Assembly: GCA_937873515.1 (NCBI GenBank) | Contig: CALMYB010000006.1 | Span: forward strand, 62,001 to 126,000 | Source: an uncultured Acidobacteriota bacterium | GTDB taxonomy: Bacteria; Acidobacteriota; Blastocatellia; Pyrinomonadales; Pyrinomonadaceae | Direction of reading: 5' to 3' | Length of the DNA stretch: 64,000 nt | Part shown: positions 53,958 through 63,285 of the stretch, piece after piece | Position numbering within the stretch: position 1 is the first letter of the stretch | Layout of the letters: each line of letters starts with the position of its first letter | Program-made: the position numbers and the translations under genes | Notes under the pieces: generated by a model | Databases searched by the model: none | The model's input: only the letters and a program-made list of their open reading frames with translations | Told to the model about the DNA's origin: nothing

Positions 53958-54087
53958 TCTTTGTTGCAGGTCAGACCTTCCTCCGCCGACAGGGTAGCCG
54001 GAATGTAAAGATTTGTGAAGTCAAAGGACGCGGCTAACTTTCCAAAAGGATTTTCCGTATTATTAAAGCAAGGCCTTATTCGACCAG

Positions 54088-55323
54088 ATGAATTTTACCG
54101 AGACCTTAAAACTAGCCCTAGACGCGATCCTTGCTCATAAGCTGCGGTCGTTCCTTACGCTTTTAGGCATGATCATCGGCGTTACGGCCTTTATGGTCGT
54201 TCTGTCGATCTTGCAGGGCTTTAATTCTTACGTTGATGAAAAGATCGCTGGGATCGGCTCGAACTCTTTCACCGTCATGCGTTTCAGCATGGACGACTTT
54301 AAGGACACCGACACGATCAACGAAGCTCAGCGCCGAAATAAGGAGCTTACGTTCGACGAAATGGATTTTATTCGCGACCATGCCCAGCTTATCGGCGCGA
54401 TCGGTGCAAAGGCGGGTAACACCTCGCGTGATATCAAGCACGGCAGCGAGACTCTCACGAACGTCTCAATAACAGGAGCCGAACCGATCATTGCCGAGAT
54501 CGACAAACTCGATATCGCGGAAGGCCGGTTCTTTTCCGGCGCCGAGAATGACAATGCGGCTCGCGTTATCTATATCGGGATGGATGTAGCGAACAAGTTC
54601 TTTCCGAGGGGCGGTGCCATTGGGCAGGAGATCAGCATTTCCGGTATTCCTTATCGCGTGATCGGTACTCAAGTTGCCAAGGGCACGGTCTTTGGCCGGC
54701 CGATGGATAATTTCGTGATGATGCCGATCAAGACCTTTGGTGCAGCATTTGGAGGGTTGACCAATTCACGTGCTCCAAGTTTCTCGGTTACTGCGAAGTA
54801 CCCGGACCGGTTCGATGATGCGGTCGAAGAAGTGCGTACACTGATGAGGATCAAGCGAAAGATCCCTTTCGGCGAAAAGGATAATTTTGGCATTATGACG
54901 CCGGATGCGATCTCGGGCTTGCGCGACCGTATCTTCGGGTCGATATTCATCGTCGTCCTTGCAGTTCCGGCCATAGCCTTGATCGTCGGCGCGATCGTCG
55001 TAATGAACATCATGCTCGTCTCTGTTACCGAACGAACCAAAGAGATCGGCATTCGAATGAGTTTGGGCGCGCGAAAATCAGACGTGCTTAGGCAATTTCT
55101 TTTTGAATCTACGCTCTTGGCGCTAACCGGAGGCGTTATCGGCCTCATAATTGCGAAGATATTGGGGCTGGTCATTTCAGCGTTCGTTTTTCAGACCGTT
55201 ATTCCGCTTTGGGCGGCAGGACTGGCAATTGTGGTTGCGGGCGGCGTCGGTGTTGTAGCAGGAATATATCCGGCCTGGAAGGCCGCTATGCTCGATCCGA
55301 TCGAGGCGCTAAGAGCAGATTAG
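54088..55323 (+). CDS. MacB-type ABC exporter permease (first copy)
   Basis: A 411-residue permease: first membrane helix at about 20-42 ('LTLLGMIIGVTAFMVVLSIL'), a large periplasmic MacB core domain (about 45-265), then three helices (about 285-310, 335-365, 375-400) with the FtsX-like signature 'VMNIMLVSVTERTKEIGIRM' and 'GARKSDVLRQFLFES'. It pairs with the ATPase to pump peptides or small molecules by mechanotransmission. The second permease follows 6 bp later. The two are homologous and probably form a heterodimer. Confidence 0.92.
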   Translation: MNFTETLKLALDAILAHKLRSFLTLLGMIIGVTAFMVVLSILQGFNSYVDEKIAGIGSNSFTVMRFSMDDFKDTDTINEAQRRNKELTFDEMDFIRDHAQLIGAIGAKAGNTSRDIKHGSETLTNVSITGAEPIIAEIDKLDIAEGRFFSGAENDNAARVIYIGMDVANKFFPRGGAIGQEISISGIPYRVIGTQVAKGTVFGRPMDNFVMMPIKTFGAAFGGLTNSRAPSFSVTAKYPDRFDDAVEEVRTLMRIKRKIPFGEKDNFGIMTPDAISGLRDRIFGSIFIVVLAVPAIALIVGAIVVMNIMLVSVTERTKEIGIRMSLGARKSDVLRQFLFESTLLALTGGVIGLIIAKILGLVISAFVFQTVIPLWAAGLAIVVAGGVGVVAGIYPAWKAAMLDPIEALRAD

Positions 55324-55329
55324 TAAACG

Positions 55330-56592
55330 ATGCGAGCAGTTACTGGTCCATTTTACGAGAATTTCAAGATGGCGATCGATACGGTTCGCAGCAATAAACT
55401 GCGCAGTTCGTTGACGATCGTGGGCGTGGTGATCGGCGTTATCGTCGTCATGCTGATATCTTCGATCATCAGCGGCATCAATGTTTCCGTTGAGAAAGAG
55501 ATCCAATCGTTTGGGACGAGCTCCATTTTTCTCTACAAGATGGACATCGGCATCCGAACTGATCGGCCCACGCGAGAGGAGCGGATGCGGAAGCCGCTGA
55601 CGATGGACGATGCCGCCGCGATCGGAAAACTACCGACGATCGACCTGGCTGTGCCGTATCTTGACATCTCAAGCAATTTCTTTGGGAACAAGATCAACGT
55701 TACCGGAAAAAATGGCAAGACGAGCGCTTCCATACAACTTCACGGTACCACGGCTCAGGCCGAGAAGGCTCCGGGAGAGACGCTGATCGAGGGCAGATGG
55801 TTTGCGGAAGGTGAGGCACAGGCCAGGGCCAATGTGTGTGTCATAGGCGACAGCGTTAAAGCAAGCTATTTTCCTTATGAATCGCCTATCGGCCAGACCT
55901 TGGAGATCGGTGGGGAAGAGTTCAGAGTCGTGGGCCTTTTGCAGAAACGCGAGCAACTTTTTGGCGGCGGCGGGGGGAATAACGACCAGTCGAATACTAT
56001 CTATATGCCGATGAGTACGGCAGAGCGGGTCAAGCCGACGGCGGATGACCTGTTCATCTTGGCAGTTGCAAAAGAAGGCCAACTTTCGCAGGCAAAAGAC
56101 CAGGTAGAAGATCTGCTTCGTGTTCGACGTCATGTTCCATTCGGTGAAAAGAACAATTTTGCCCTGGCGACCGCCGACAGCATTATCGATCAGTTCAAGG
56201 CCATTACGGGCGGTGTCTTTTTGGCGATGATCGTTATTTCGTCTGTCGGACTGATGATCGGCGGGATCGGCGTGATGAATATTATGCTCGTTTCTGTAAC
56301 GGAACGAACGCGCGAGATCGGCATCCGCAAAGCCCTTGGCGCACGCCAATCTGATATTTTGCTTCAGTTTCTCATTGAGGCGGCCACGCTGACCGGGTTG
56401 GGCGGAATGATCGGCCTGCTTGTCGGATGGCTGCTGACCTTGCTTGTAAAGCTTGTTATGCCCTCTTACGTGCCCATGTGGGCCCCGATCGTGGGATTCT
56501 GCGCAAGTGTCGGCATTGGAGTGGTCTTTGGTCTCTTCCCGGCATGGAAGGCAGCAAGGCTCGATCCGATCGAATCTCTTAGATACGAGTAA
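55330..56592 (+). CDS. MacB-type ABC exporter permease (second copy)
   Basis: A 420-residue paralogue of the preceding gene with the same layout: helix at about 20-45, periplasmic domain (about 50-275), three C-terminal helices and 'GVMNIMLVSVTERTREIGIR', 'GARQSDILLQFLIEA'. The periplasmic part differs more, including a Gly-rich loop 'LFGGGGGNNDQSNTIYM'. Its stop codon is next to the terminator hairpin shared with the convergent Yip1 gene. Confidence 0.92.
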   Translation: MRAVTGPFYENFKMAIDTVRSNKLRSSLTIVGVVIGVIVVMLISSIISGINVSVEKEIQSFGTSSIFLYKMDIGIRTDRPTREERMRKPLTMDDAAAIGKLPTIDLAVPYLDISSNFFGNKINVTGKNGKTSASIQLHGTTAQAEKAPGETLIEGRWFAEGEAQARANVCVIGDSVKASYFPYESPIGQTLEIGGEEFRVVGLLQKREQLFGGGGGNNDQSNTIYMPMSTAERVKPTADDLFILAVAKEGQLSQAKDQVEDLLRVRRHVPFGEKNNFALATADSIIDQFKAITGGVFLAMIVISSVGLMIGGIGVMNIMLVSVTERTREIGIRKALGARQSDILLQFLIEAATLTGLGGMIGLLVGWLLTLLVKLVMPSYVPMWAPIVGFCASVGIGVVFGLFPAWKAARLDPIESLRYE

Positions 56593-56596
56593 AAAA

Positions 56597-56616
56597 GGCG
56601 GCATCGCGGTGCCGCC
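56597..56616 (-). terminator. Terminator for the Yip1-family gene
   Basis: GGCGGCA (56597-56603) and TGCCGCC (56610-56616) form a 7-bp GC-rich stem. On the minus strand the hairpin is followed by TTTTTT (56591-56596), which includes part of the convergent permease stop codon region. Confidence 0.8.
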
Positions 56617-56638
56617 CAATAAGGCTTGCTGCCTTAGA

Positions 56639-57424
56639 TCAGCCAAAGATCAATGCGCTAACAACGCGAAGAGAGACGCCGATCAAGGCGATCAAGATTA
56701 CAACGGTCCAAGCACTGCCGGCCTTGAGTTTAGCGACCTTTTGCAGGCCGATGGCCGCAAGTATCCAACCGATAATTTGAAATAGGTCCAGAGCGCTCAA
56801 GAGAGCGTGGAGCACAGGCTGCGCCTTCGCACTTACGAGCATTGCCGGCCCTGCCTGTACCAAGCCCTGTTGGTTTGTCCCGATCTCGATCTCCGCTGGG
56901 TCTTTGAGAAACAATACGAGGAGATTCGAGATCAGAAAGAGTAAGGCCGGTGGCCAGCCCGAGTAGATCCAAACGGCCAGGCCGCGCCCGAACGTCGATC
57001 TGCCGCCTAGAGCCATCGCGCCAAGCCAGTACAACAGTCCGCCAACGACGAAAAAGATGACCATAAAGACCGGCACGACCGCGTAGCCGATGTACTTCGC
57101 GACAGGCCCCGTCTGCTGGGCGATTATCGCCTCCTTCTGTTCTTTCGGCATGTCGGCCATGCCCTTGTTGGCCTCTATTCGAGCACGGGCGATCTTTTCA
57201 AAGCCAACCTTTTGGATAAAAGCGACCTGGAAGATCATTATGCAAAGAATAGAAAGGAAACCTGCGATGATGAACCTCGGTTTCCGATTCAGATCCTCGA
57301 AAGTTTTGCCCGGCTCGATAAAGATGCTCGTCACCGTGCCGATCTCGGACATCTGAGCCGTAGGCGGTTCGTCGATCTTCTCTGGCGGCGGCGGTTGAAA
57401 TTCCTGCGGTTCGTTTTCAGTCAT
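56639..57424 (-). CDS. Yip1-domain membrane protein
   Basis: A 261-residue protein. A cytoplasmic Pro/Glu-rich N-terminus (1-35) precedes 'SIFIEPGKTFEDLNRKPRFI', a typical Yip1 opening, then about five membrane helices (around 50-70, 115-145, 150-185, 205-230, 235-260). Bacterial Yip1 proteins are of unknown role, possibly in membrane organisation or transport. It is 100 bp downstream of the OppF-like gene on the same strand, so possibly co-transcribed. Confidence 0.8.
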   Translation of the reverse strand: MTENEPQEFQPPPPEKIDEPPTAQMSEIGTVTSIFIEPGKTFEDLNRKPRFIIAGFLSILCIMIFQVAFIQKVGFEKIARARIEANKGMADMPKEQKEAIIAQQTGPVAKYIGYAVVPVFMVIFFVVGGLLYWLGAMALGGRSTFGRGLAVWIYSGWPPALLFLISNLLVLFLKDPAEIEIGTNQQGLVQAGPAMLVSAKAQPVLHALLSALDLFQIIGWILAAIGLQKVAKLKAGSAWTVVILIALIGVSLRVVSALIFG

Positions 57425-57523
57425 AGATATGATTCTTACTCCCGTTTTGGATGGATCAGTGTGAAATTGTGTAATGCTTCATCGTCAATACGTAAAAGCC
57501 TGGACAAACGTTCCGAAATTGTT

Positions 57524-58525
57524 CTAGGCGGAGGAAATACGGCCATCCTTGTACCCTTCGGCTCGTATGCAGGCCGCGAAATGGCCTGGGCGAAGTTCCC
57601 GTAGCTCAGGAACAACGGCGGCGCATTCCTCTATCGCGATCTGACATCGCGTCCGAAATCGGCAGCCGGACGGCGGGTTCACCGGTGTCGGGACGTCTCC
57701 GTGCAGGACGATCCGCTCCCGTTTCTGCTTTGGATCGGGGATCGGGATAGCTGACAGCAATGCCTGCGTGTAAGGATGCAGCGGGTCGCGGTAAAGCTCT
57801 TCGGACTTGCAGATCTCGACGATCTTTCCGAGGTACATCACGGCGACACGGTCTGATATATGCTCAACGACGGAAAGCCCGTGGGAGATGAAGAGATAGG
57901 TAAGGCCAAATTCATCTTGAAGTTCTTCGAGAAGGTTGATGACCTGCGCCTGAACGGAAACGTCAAGAGCTGAGACAGGTTCATCACAGACGATAAACTT
58001 CGGCTTCAGAGCCAATGCACGGGCAATGCCAATGCGTTGGCGTTGACCTCCGGAGAACTCATGAGGATAGCGATCCGCATATTTCGGATCGAGCCCAACA
58101 CGCCGCAAAAGATCGGCGACCATTTCACTTCGCTCAGATCTGGTGCCGATATTGTGGATCTCGAGTGGTTCCGCGACGATCGCCCGAATATTCAGTCTCG
58201 GATTCAGTGATAAATAAGGATCCTGAAAAATGATCTGCATTTCCCGACGCCGCGATCGAAGGTCATCGCCGCGAAGCTCGGTAATATTGCGGCCGCCAAA
58301 CTCAATTGTCCCGGACGTAGCGTCAATAAGCCTTACGATGCATCGGCCGACAGTGGTCTTCCCGCAGCCGGATTCACCAACGAGGCCGAGGGTCTCGCCC
58401 GTGCGAATATCAAACGAAACATCGTCAACCGCTCGGACGACGTTATCAGAGCCGGTGATAGGGAAGTGCTTGGTGAGGCCGCTTATTCTAACGAGTGCGG
58501 TCGGCGCTGTCTGAGTTGATGTCAT
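57524..58525 (-). CDS. Oligopeptide/dipeptide ABC transporter ATPase (OppF/DppF-like)
   Basis: A 333-residue ATPase: Walker A '[12 protein letters not shown]' (about 51-62), Q-loop '[16 protein letters not shown]', signature '[15 protein letters not shown]', Walker B '[12 protein letters not shown]', and the C-terminal OppF/DppF extension with '[10 protein letters not shown]' that can hold a Cys cluster. It overlaps the OppD-like gene by 4 bp. No permease or substrate-binding protein lies nearby in this window, so the ATPase pair must work with components encoded elsewhere. Confidence 0.93.
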   Translation of the reverse strand: MTSTQTAPTALVRISGLTKHFPITGSDNVVRAVDDVSFDIRTGETLGLVGESGCGKTTVGRCIVRLIDATSGTIEFGGRNITELRGDDLRSRRREMQIIFQDPYLSLNPRLNIRAIVAEPLEIHNIGTRSERSEMVADLLRRVGLDPKYADRYPHEFSGGQRQRIGIARALALKPKFIVCDEPVSALDVSVQAQVINLLEELQDEFGLTYLFISHGLSVVEHISDRVAVMYLGKIVEICKSEELYRDPLHPYTQALLSAIPIPDPKQKRERIVLHGDVPTPVNPPSGCRFRTRCQIAIEECAAVVPELRELRPGHFAACIRAEGYKDGRISSA

Positions 58526-59523
58526 AAGACGGCTCCTTTCGCTCGATTCAGTTGTTCATCATAAAGCAGGCACCGGACCTTGGCGTCGCCGACGGTGAAG
58601 AATGGGATCGTGCCTTCTTCGCACTCTGCCATTTTAAAAGGACAACGAGGTGCGAAATGGCAGCCTGGCGGGAGTTCGGTCGGCGTCGGCACGGTTCCCT
58701 CGATAGTCGAAAGCTTTTCCGCGCGCTGTCCGCCGCTCGAGAGCTTCGGAACGCTCTTCAAAAGGCCTTGTGTGTAGGGGTGTTTCGGTGCGGCAAATAT
58801 CTCATCGACTCCGGCTTCCTCGACGATCTTACCGGTGTACATGACACAGACACGGTCAGCAACTTCGGCAACGACGCCAAGGTCATGAGTGATCAGCAGG
58901 ACCGCGAGATCCCGTGTCCGGCGAAGTTCATTCAAGAGTTCGAGGATCTGAGCCTGGATCGTAACGTCGAGAGCGGTGGTTGGCTCGTCCGCGATCAGGA
59001 GTTCAGGATCACAAGCGAGAGCCATCGCTATCATTATTCGCTGCCGCATTCCGCCGGACAATTGATGAGGATAGTCATCGACTCGAGTTTCCGGCGCCGG
59101 GATCGCAACCTCACGCATCGCCTCGATCGCAGCAACGCGGGCGTCCTTCCGGCTTAGGCCGCGATGCAATCGCAAAGCCTCGGCGATCTGGTCGCCGACC
59201 GAATAGACCGGATTCAAGGAGGTCATCGGGTCCTGAAATATCATCGCGATATCATTGCCGCGAAGTTCCCGCAGCCTTGTCAGCGGTGCCGAGAGCAATT
59301 CCTCACCCTTGAAGCTTATCGAGCCACCCACGATCTGTCCGGGCGGCGAGATGAGACGCATGATCGAAAGTGCCGTGATCGATTTTCCGCAGCCGGATTC
59401 ACCGACCAGTCCGAGCAGTTCGCCGCGGTCGATCGAGAAACTAACGCCGTCGACCGCCCGTACTAATCCAGCACGGGTGGAGAACTGTGTCTTCAGGTCG
59501 GTGATCTCTAAAAGAGGGGCCAT
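58522..59523 (-). CDS. Oligopeptide/dipeptide ABC transporter ATPase (OppD/DppD-like)
   Basis: A 333-residue ATPase: Walker A '[12 protein letters not shown]' (about 42-53), Q-loop '[20 protein letters not shown]', signature '[15 protein letters not shown]', Walker B '[12 protein letters not shown]', C-terminal '[17 protein letters not shown]'. It forms a heterodimer with the OppF-like partner. I chose ATG 59523 over a TTG two codons upstream. It is first of the two-gene ATPase unit and divergent from the S41 protease gene across about 185 bp. Confidence 0.93.
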   Translation of the reverse strand: MAPLLEITDLKTQFSTRAGLVRAVDGVSFSIDRGELLGLVGESGCGKSITALSIMRLISPPGQIVGGSISFKGEELLSAPLTRLRELRGNDIAMIFQDPMTSLNPVYSVGDQIAEALRLHRGLSRKDARVAAIEAMREVAIPAPETRVDDYPHQLSGGMRQRIMIAMALACDPELLIADEPTTALDVTIQAQILELLNELRRTRDLAVLLITHDLGVVAEVADRVCVMYTGKIVEEAGVDEIFAAPKHPYTQGLLKSVPKLSSGGQRAEKLSTIEGTVPTPTELPPGCHFAPRCPFKMAECEEGTIPFFTVGDAKVRCLLYDEQLNRAKGAVL

Positions 59524-59708
59524 TTGCAAGAACGTCGGACGGGAATGAGTTTACCGTAAATAGCAATATTTTTAAATGCGGCCATTCATAACTTTTCGCA
59601 GTTGTCAGGCAACTAAAATCTTCGCTTTTTACTCAAAATGGTGATATTCTCGGACTTTGATGAGGCAATTCTTCTGGGCGCGTTCGAATCGCGGAGGTTT
59701 TTAAATTA

Positions 59709-61421
59709 GTGAGAACTAGATCATTCGTTTCAAGTGCTGCGGCATTGATCCTATTTGCGTCGGCGGCATTTGGCCAATCCTCGAGCGTAGCGACCAAAGT
59801 GGAGATTCCCGCTCGTCCGCCTGTCGAACAGCCGGCTTCGGCGGTTACGCCCGAAGTCATCAATAGCGATCTTCGCGAGGCGATCTCGATCATTCAACAG
59901 AATTACGGCGGCCAAAAGGCTCTCGATTACAACCAACTCTTTAAGGTTTCGATCGATTCGATGCTGCATACGCTCGACCCTCACTCGAACTACTTCGACG
60001 CTAAAGAGTTCGAGGAGTTCAAAACGGACCAAAGTTCACGGTATTACGGTATCGGCGCGACGATCGGCGATATGTCAGATCCGAACGGAAAGGTCATAGC
60101 GACGTATATCAAGGCGACGTTCGACGGTGCACCGGCAAATCGCGCCGGTCTGCGGTACGGAGATAAGATAGTCTCGGTAAACGGTGAGAGCACCCTCGGC
60201 AAGCCCTACACCGACGTGCGTAATTTGCTGAGGGGAAAGAAGGGAACTGTCGCTAAACTTGTAATAGAACGCCTTGGGACAGGTAGGCGCGAAACCGTAG
60301 AGATCGTTCGGGACGCCGTACGGCAGCCTTCGATCAGGGAATCATATATGCTCAAGCCGGGCGTTGGTTACCTGAAAATGGACGGCGGATTTACGCAGAC
60401 TACCTTTATGGAGTTCGTCGCGGATATGCGCTCGCTGAAGGCTCAGGGAATGCAGCAGCTGATCATCGATCTTCGTGATAACGGCGGCGGCCTGGTCGGA
60501 CAGGCGGCGCGTGTCGCCGAAGCATTCCTTTCTGACGGCCAGACCATCCTAACCCAAAAGGGCCGTGTCGGAACCCCGACGCAGCGTTATGATGCCGAAA
60601 ATCCGACACCGGATCGTTCACCCGTAGTGATATTGGTGAACCGAAATACTGCCTCAGCCTCCGAGATCCTTGCTGGTGCGATGCAGGATCACGATCGTGC
60701 ATTGATCGTCGGCGAAGCCACCTTTGGAAAAGGCCTCGTTCAGAACCCGTTCATGGTGGATTACGGCGGGATGCTTCTGCTGACGATCGCTAAGTATACC
60801 ACTCCTTCCGGACGGCTTATTCAACGCGACTATTCGAACGGCGATCTATACAGCTACTACACGGACGGCGGCAGTTTCCGAAACGACGACGAACCGGCGA
60901 AGCCGCAGGGAGCGGAGAGCCACACTGATACGGGGCGTGCGGTTTACAGCGGCGGCGGCATCACGCCGGACATTACGGTTAAGCCGAATATGATCACCGT
61001 TGCGCGTGACCGGGTCCAGCGTGGCCTTTTGAGCCCGATCTCGGCTTTTTCATTCGATCTGATAGCCGGAAAGGTCAAGGGACTCGAGAGTTACAAGATC
61101 GATCGGCCGATCACTTTCGGACACGATCTGCAGGCTCGGGATTTCCCGGTCAACGATGAACTCTTTAGTGCGTTCAAGACATACGCGGGCGCCAAGTACA
61201 AGGTAAAGACAACGGTCGCGGATAGTGAGCGCGAATTCGTCCAAAGAATGATTCGAACGGAACTTGTTCAGGCCGCATTTGGTGCTGAAACCTCGTATCA
61301 GGTCTTCAACGAGTACGACAACCAGATCGCAAAGGCTCTTGATTCGCTTCCGCAAGCGAAACGGCTCTCGGTCGAAGCCATGAAGGCCCGCGTCATATCG
61401 TCACCTACGGAACAGAAATAA
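59709..61421 (+). CDS. S41 family C-terminal processing peptidase
   Basis: A 570-residue exported protease: signal peptide (1-22), N-terminal helical part with 'SMLHTLDPHSNYFDAKEFEE', PDZ domain (about 112-200: 'APANRAGLRYGDKIVSVNGE'), and S41 core with catalytic Ser316 in 'NTASASEILAGAM' and Lys341 in 'TFGKGLVQ', both intact. A C-terminal helical domain of about 130 residues follows. It trims or degrades periplasmic proteins. It starts with GTG, 11 bp after GGAGG. It contrasts with the inactive homologue at 38133-39413. Confidence 0.92.
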   Translation: MRTRSFVSSAAALILFASAAFGQSSSVATKVEIPARPPVEQPASAVTPEVINSDLREAISIIQQNYGGQKALDYNQLFKVSIDSMLHTLDPHSNYFDAKEFEEFKTDQSSRYYGIGATIGDMSDPNGKVIATYIKATFDGAPANRAGLRYGDKIVSVNGESTLGKPYTDVRNLLRGKKGTVAKLVIERLGTGRRETVEIVRDAVRQPSIRESYMLKPGVGYLKMDGGFTQTTFMEFVADMRSLKAQGMQQLIIDLRDNGGGLVGQAARVAEAFLSDGQTILTQKGRVGTPTQRYDAENPTPDRSPVVILVNRNTASASEILAGAMQDHDRALIVGEATFGKGLVQNPFMVDYGGMLLLTIAKYTTPSGRLIQRDYSNGDLYSYYTDGGSFRNDDEPAKPQGAESHTDTGRAVYSGGGITPDITVKPNMITVARDRVQRGLLSPISAFSFDLIAGKVKGLESYKIDRPITFGHDLQARDFPVNDELFSAFKTYAGAKYKVKTTVADSEREFVQRMIRTELVQAAFGAETSYQVFNEYDNQIAKALDSLPQAKRLSVEAMKARVISSPTEQK

Positions 61422-61437
61422 CTGTCGCTGCAAAAAG

Positions 61438-61470
61438 AAAAAGGCACCCGGTAAATTCGGATGCCTTTTT
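61438..61470. terminator. Bidirectional terminator
   Basis: AAAAAGGCA (61438-61446) pairs with TGCCTTTTT (61462-61470), extended by CCG/CGG inside. It lies 17 bp after the S41 protease stop and 17 bp after the stop of the small minus-strand gene, and can serve both. Confidence 0.88.
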
Positions 61471-61486
61471 CATTTTCGAATGATCT

Positions 61487-61657
61487 TCAACCGCGGATCC
61501 AACCAATAACAACATAAACCAAGTAGATCAAGCCTGCGAGTACGAGCAGTCCGCCAAGTGCGACGCCTGCAATGATCAGTTTGAATTTCCGATACCGATT
61601 CGGATCGGGCGGCGAGAGTTGATTCTGTGGGAAATAAGGTGGCGGCCTGTTGAGCAT
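61487..61657 (-). CDS. 56-residue single-span membrane protein
   Basis: A small gene of 56 codons: a Pro-rich soluble N-terminus ('MLNRPPPYFPQNQLSPPDPN'), a basic stretch (RYRKFK) and one membrane helix of about 27 residues ('LIIAGVALGGLLVLAGLIYL' and onward), ending WIRG. GAGGAC lies 8 bp before the ATG, and the terminator at 61438-61470 follows the stop. The Pro/Tyr-rich head and N-in orientation are typical of small assembly or signalling membrane proteins. No family is recognised. Good start, stop and terminator placement support a real gene. Confidence 0.7.
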   Translation of the reverse strand: MLNRPPPYFPQNQLSPPDPNRYRKFKLIIAGVALGGLLVLAGLIYLVYVVIGWIRG

Positions 61658-61814
61658 CTTGTAAGTCCTCTTAACAAATTAAGATATCAATCCGTCCGAC
61701 AAAAATCCATTCGGCTAGTTCAATAGGCGGGCAGTTTCGCGCGTCGACCGGAATTTCGGTATCTTGTATCTTATAGACGATCGGCGAGTAACGCGGATAA
61801 CGGATCGTATCGCT

Positions 61815-62621
61815 ATGAATAGTCTCTCTCTAAGATCAGCCTTCATAATTATCTGTTGCCTTCTACTCGGCGGTTGCGGTGCCGAGGATCCTGGGACGAA
61901 CGGCGCGCCGAAGCGATCGGGCGAATCGATCACCGTTTCCGCTGCAGTGTCGTTAAAAGATGCGTTTACGGAGATCGGCGAACTTTACAAGGCAAGAACC
62001 GGAAGGTCGGTCGACTTCAATTTCGGAGCTTCCGGAACACTGCAGCAGCAGATCGAGAACGGAGCACCTGTTGATGTATTCGCCAGTGCAGGCGAAAGGC
62101 AGATGGAGGCGCTTGCTGAGAAGGATCTGCTGGTAGCCGGATCAAGAAAAGATTTTGCAAGGAATTCGCTTGTGCTGATCACACCGAAGGGGTCTGAAAA
62201 AAAGATCGTCTCGTTTTTGGACCTCGTTGATCCGGCTGTTGAGAAGATCGCTGTCGGCAACCCGAAGACAGTACCTGCCGGGCAATATGCGGCCGAGTTA
62301 TTGGCGAAGGTCGGACTTCAAGAAAAGCTCCATGACAAACTGATACTTGCGGAGAATGTTCGTCAAGTCCTCGACTACGTCGTTCGCGGTGAGGTCGATG
62401 CAGGTATCGTTTATTCTACTGATGCCCGCCAGGCGGGCTCGGAGGTGAATGTTGCAGCGACCGCTGATGAAACGTCCCATTCGCCGATCCAATATCCGAT
62501 CGCCGGAATTGTGGGAGGAAAGCATCCTGAAGCGGCCAAAGAGTTTATTGATCTGGTATTGAGCAGCGAAGGGCAAGTGGTCTTGCGAAAATATGGCTTT
62601 ATTAGCCCTGACGCCAAATAA
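61815..62621 (+). CDS. modA: Molybdate ABC transporter substrate-binding lipoprotein
   Basis: A 268-residue periplasmic binding protein. The lipobox 'LGGCG' places the lipidated Cys near residue 23. Binding-site signatures: 'SAAVSLKDAFTEIGELYKAR', 'NFGASGTLQQQIENGAPVDV' and 'VGNPKTVPAGQYAAELL'. ModA binds molybdate or tungstate and hands it to ModBC. ATG 61815 was chosen because it starts the lipoprotein signal; an upstream ATG (61764) would add 17 non-signal residues. The modB ATG overlaps its stop codon (TAATG). Confidence 0.94.
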   Translation: MNSLSLRSAFIIICCLLLGGCGAEDPGTNGAPKRSGESITVSAAVSLKDAFTEIGELYKARTGRSVDFNFGASGTLQQQIENGAPVDVFASAGERQMEALAEKDLLVAGSRKDFARNSLVLITPKGSEKKIVSFLDLVDPAVEKIAVGNPKTVPAGQYAAELLAKVGLQEKLHDKLILAENVRQVLDYVVRGEVDAGIVYSTDARQAGSEVNVAATADETSHSPIQYPIAGIVGGKHPEAAKEFIDLVLSSEGQVVLRKYGFISPDAK

Positions 62622-63283
62622 TGATCCTTGATGCACTCAAACTCTCTCTTCTCGTCGTCAGCGTATCTACGGCGATCGTGGGTGTTGTCGGTGTTGGTTT
62701 CTCATATCTGCTCGCGAAGGTTTCCTTTAGAGGCAAAGAATTTCTCGATGCCGTGCTGACGATGCCGCTCGTTCTCCCGCCGACCGTAACGGGCTACTAT
62801 TTGATCGTTCTCCTCGGGCGCCGCGGTATTCTAGGAAGTCATATTTACGAGCTGACCGGCTGGAGCTTTGCGTTTACTTGGGAGGGTGCTGTCGTAGCGG
62901 CAGTTGTCGTGTCTTTGCCGCTGATGATCAAGGCGTCGCGGGCAAGCATTGAAAGCGTCCATCCTGATTTTGAGACAGCGTCCTACACGCTCGGCAAAGG
63001 AAAGCTCGAAACATTTCTGCGGATAACGCTCCCGCTTGCAAGACGCGGAATCTTCGCCGGCCTTGTGCTTGCGTTTGCGCGCGCGTTAGGGGAATTCGGC
63101 GCGACACTTATGATCGCGGGCAATATCCCCGGAAAGACCCAAACAATGCCGCTTGCGATATATGAAGCGGTCGCGTCCGGCGACGATCATCGTGCCCAGC
63201 TCTTGGCTTTGGTGCTTACGGCGGTTTCCATCGCGGCGATCTACCTGACCAACAAGGTTAGCCGAACTTCATTCTACGGATAG
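62621..63283 (+). CDS. modB: Molybdate ABC transporter permease
   Basis: A 220-residue permease with five to six membrane helices. Signatures: 'LTMPLVLPPTVTGYYLIVLL', and the EAA loop around 'YTLGKGKLETFLRITLPLAR' that contacts ModC, then 'AFARALGEFGATLMIAGN'. It forms the homodimeric channel for molybdate entry. It is coupled to modA (1-bp overlap) and followed 2 bp later by modC. Confidence 0.95.
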   Translation: MILDALKLSLLVVSVSTAIVGVVGVGFSYLLAKVSFRGKEFLDAVLTMPLVLPPTVTGYYLIVLLGRRGILGSHIYELTGWSFAFTWEGAVVAAVVVSLPLMIKASRASIESVHPDFETASYTLGKGKLETFLRITLPLARRGIFAGLVLAFARALGEFGATLMIAGNIPGKTQTMPLAIYEAVASGDDHRAQLLALVLTAVSIAAIYLTNKVSRTSFYG

Positions 63284-63285
63284 CG

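Noticed and set aside
55669..56646. Long open frame (325 codons) on the minus strand
   Set aside because: Antisense to the second MacB-type permease, which has full family motifs. The antisense translation is Arg/His/Gln-rich with no recognisable domain.
61658..61814. Possible molybdenum-cofactor riboswitch ahead of modA
   Set aside because: The conserved core of that riboswitch is not visible; only an AT-rich promoter-like stretch is present.
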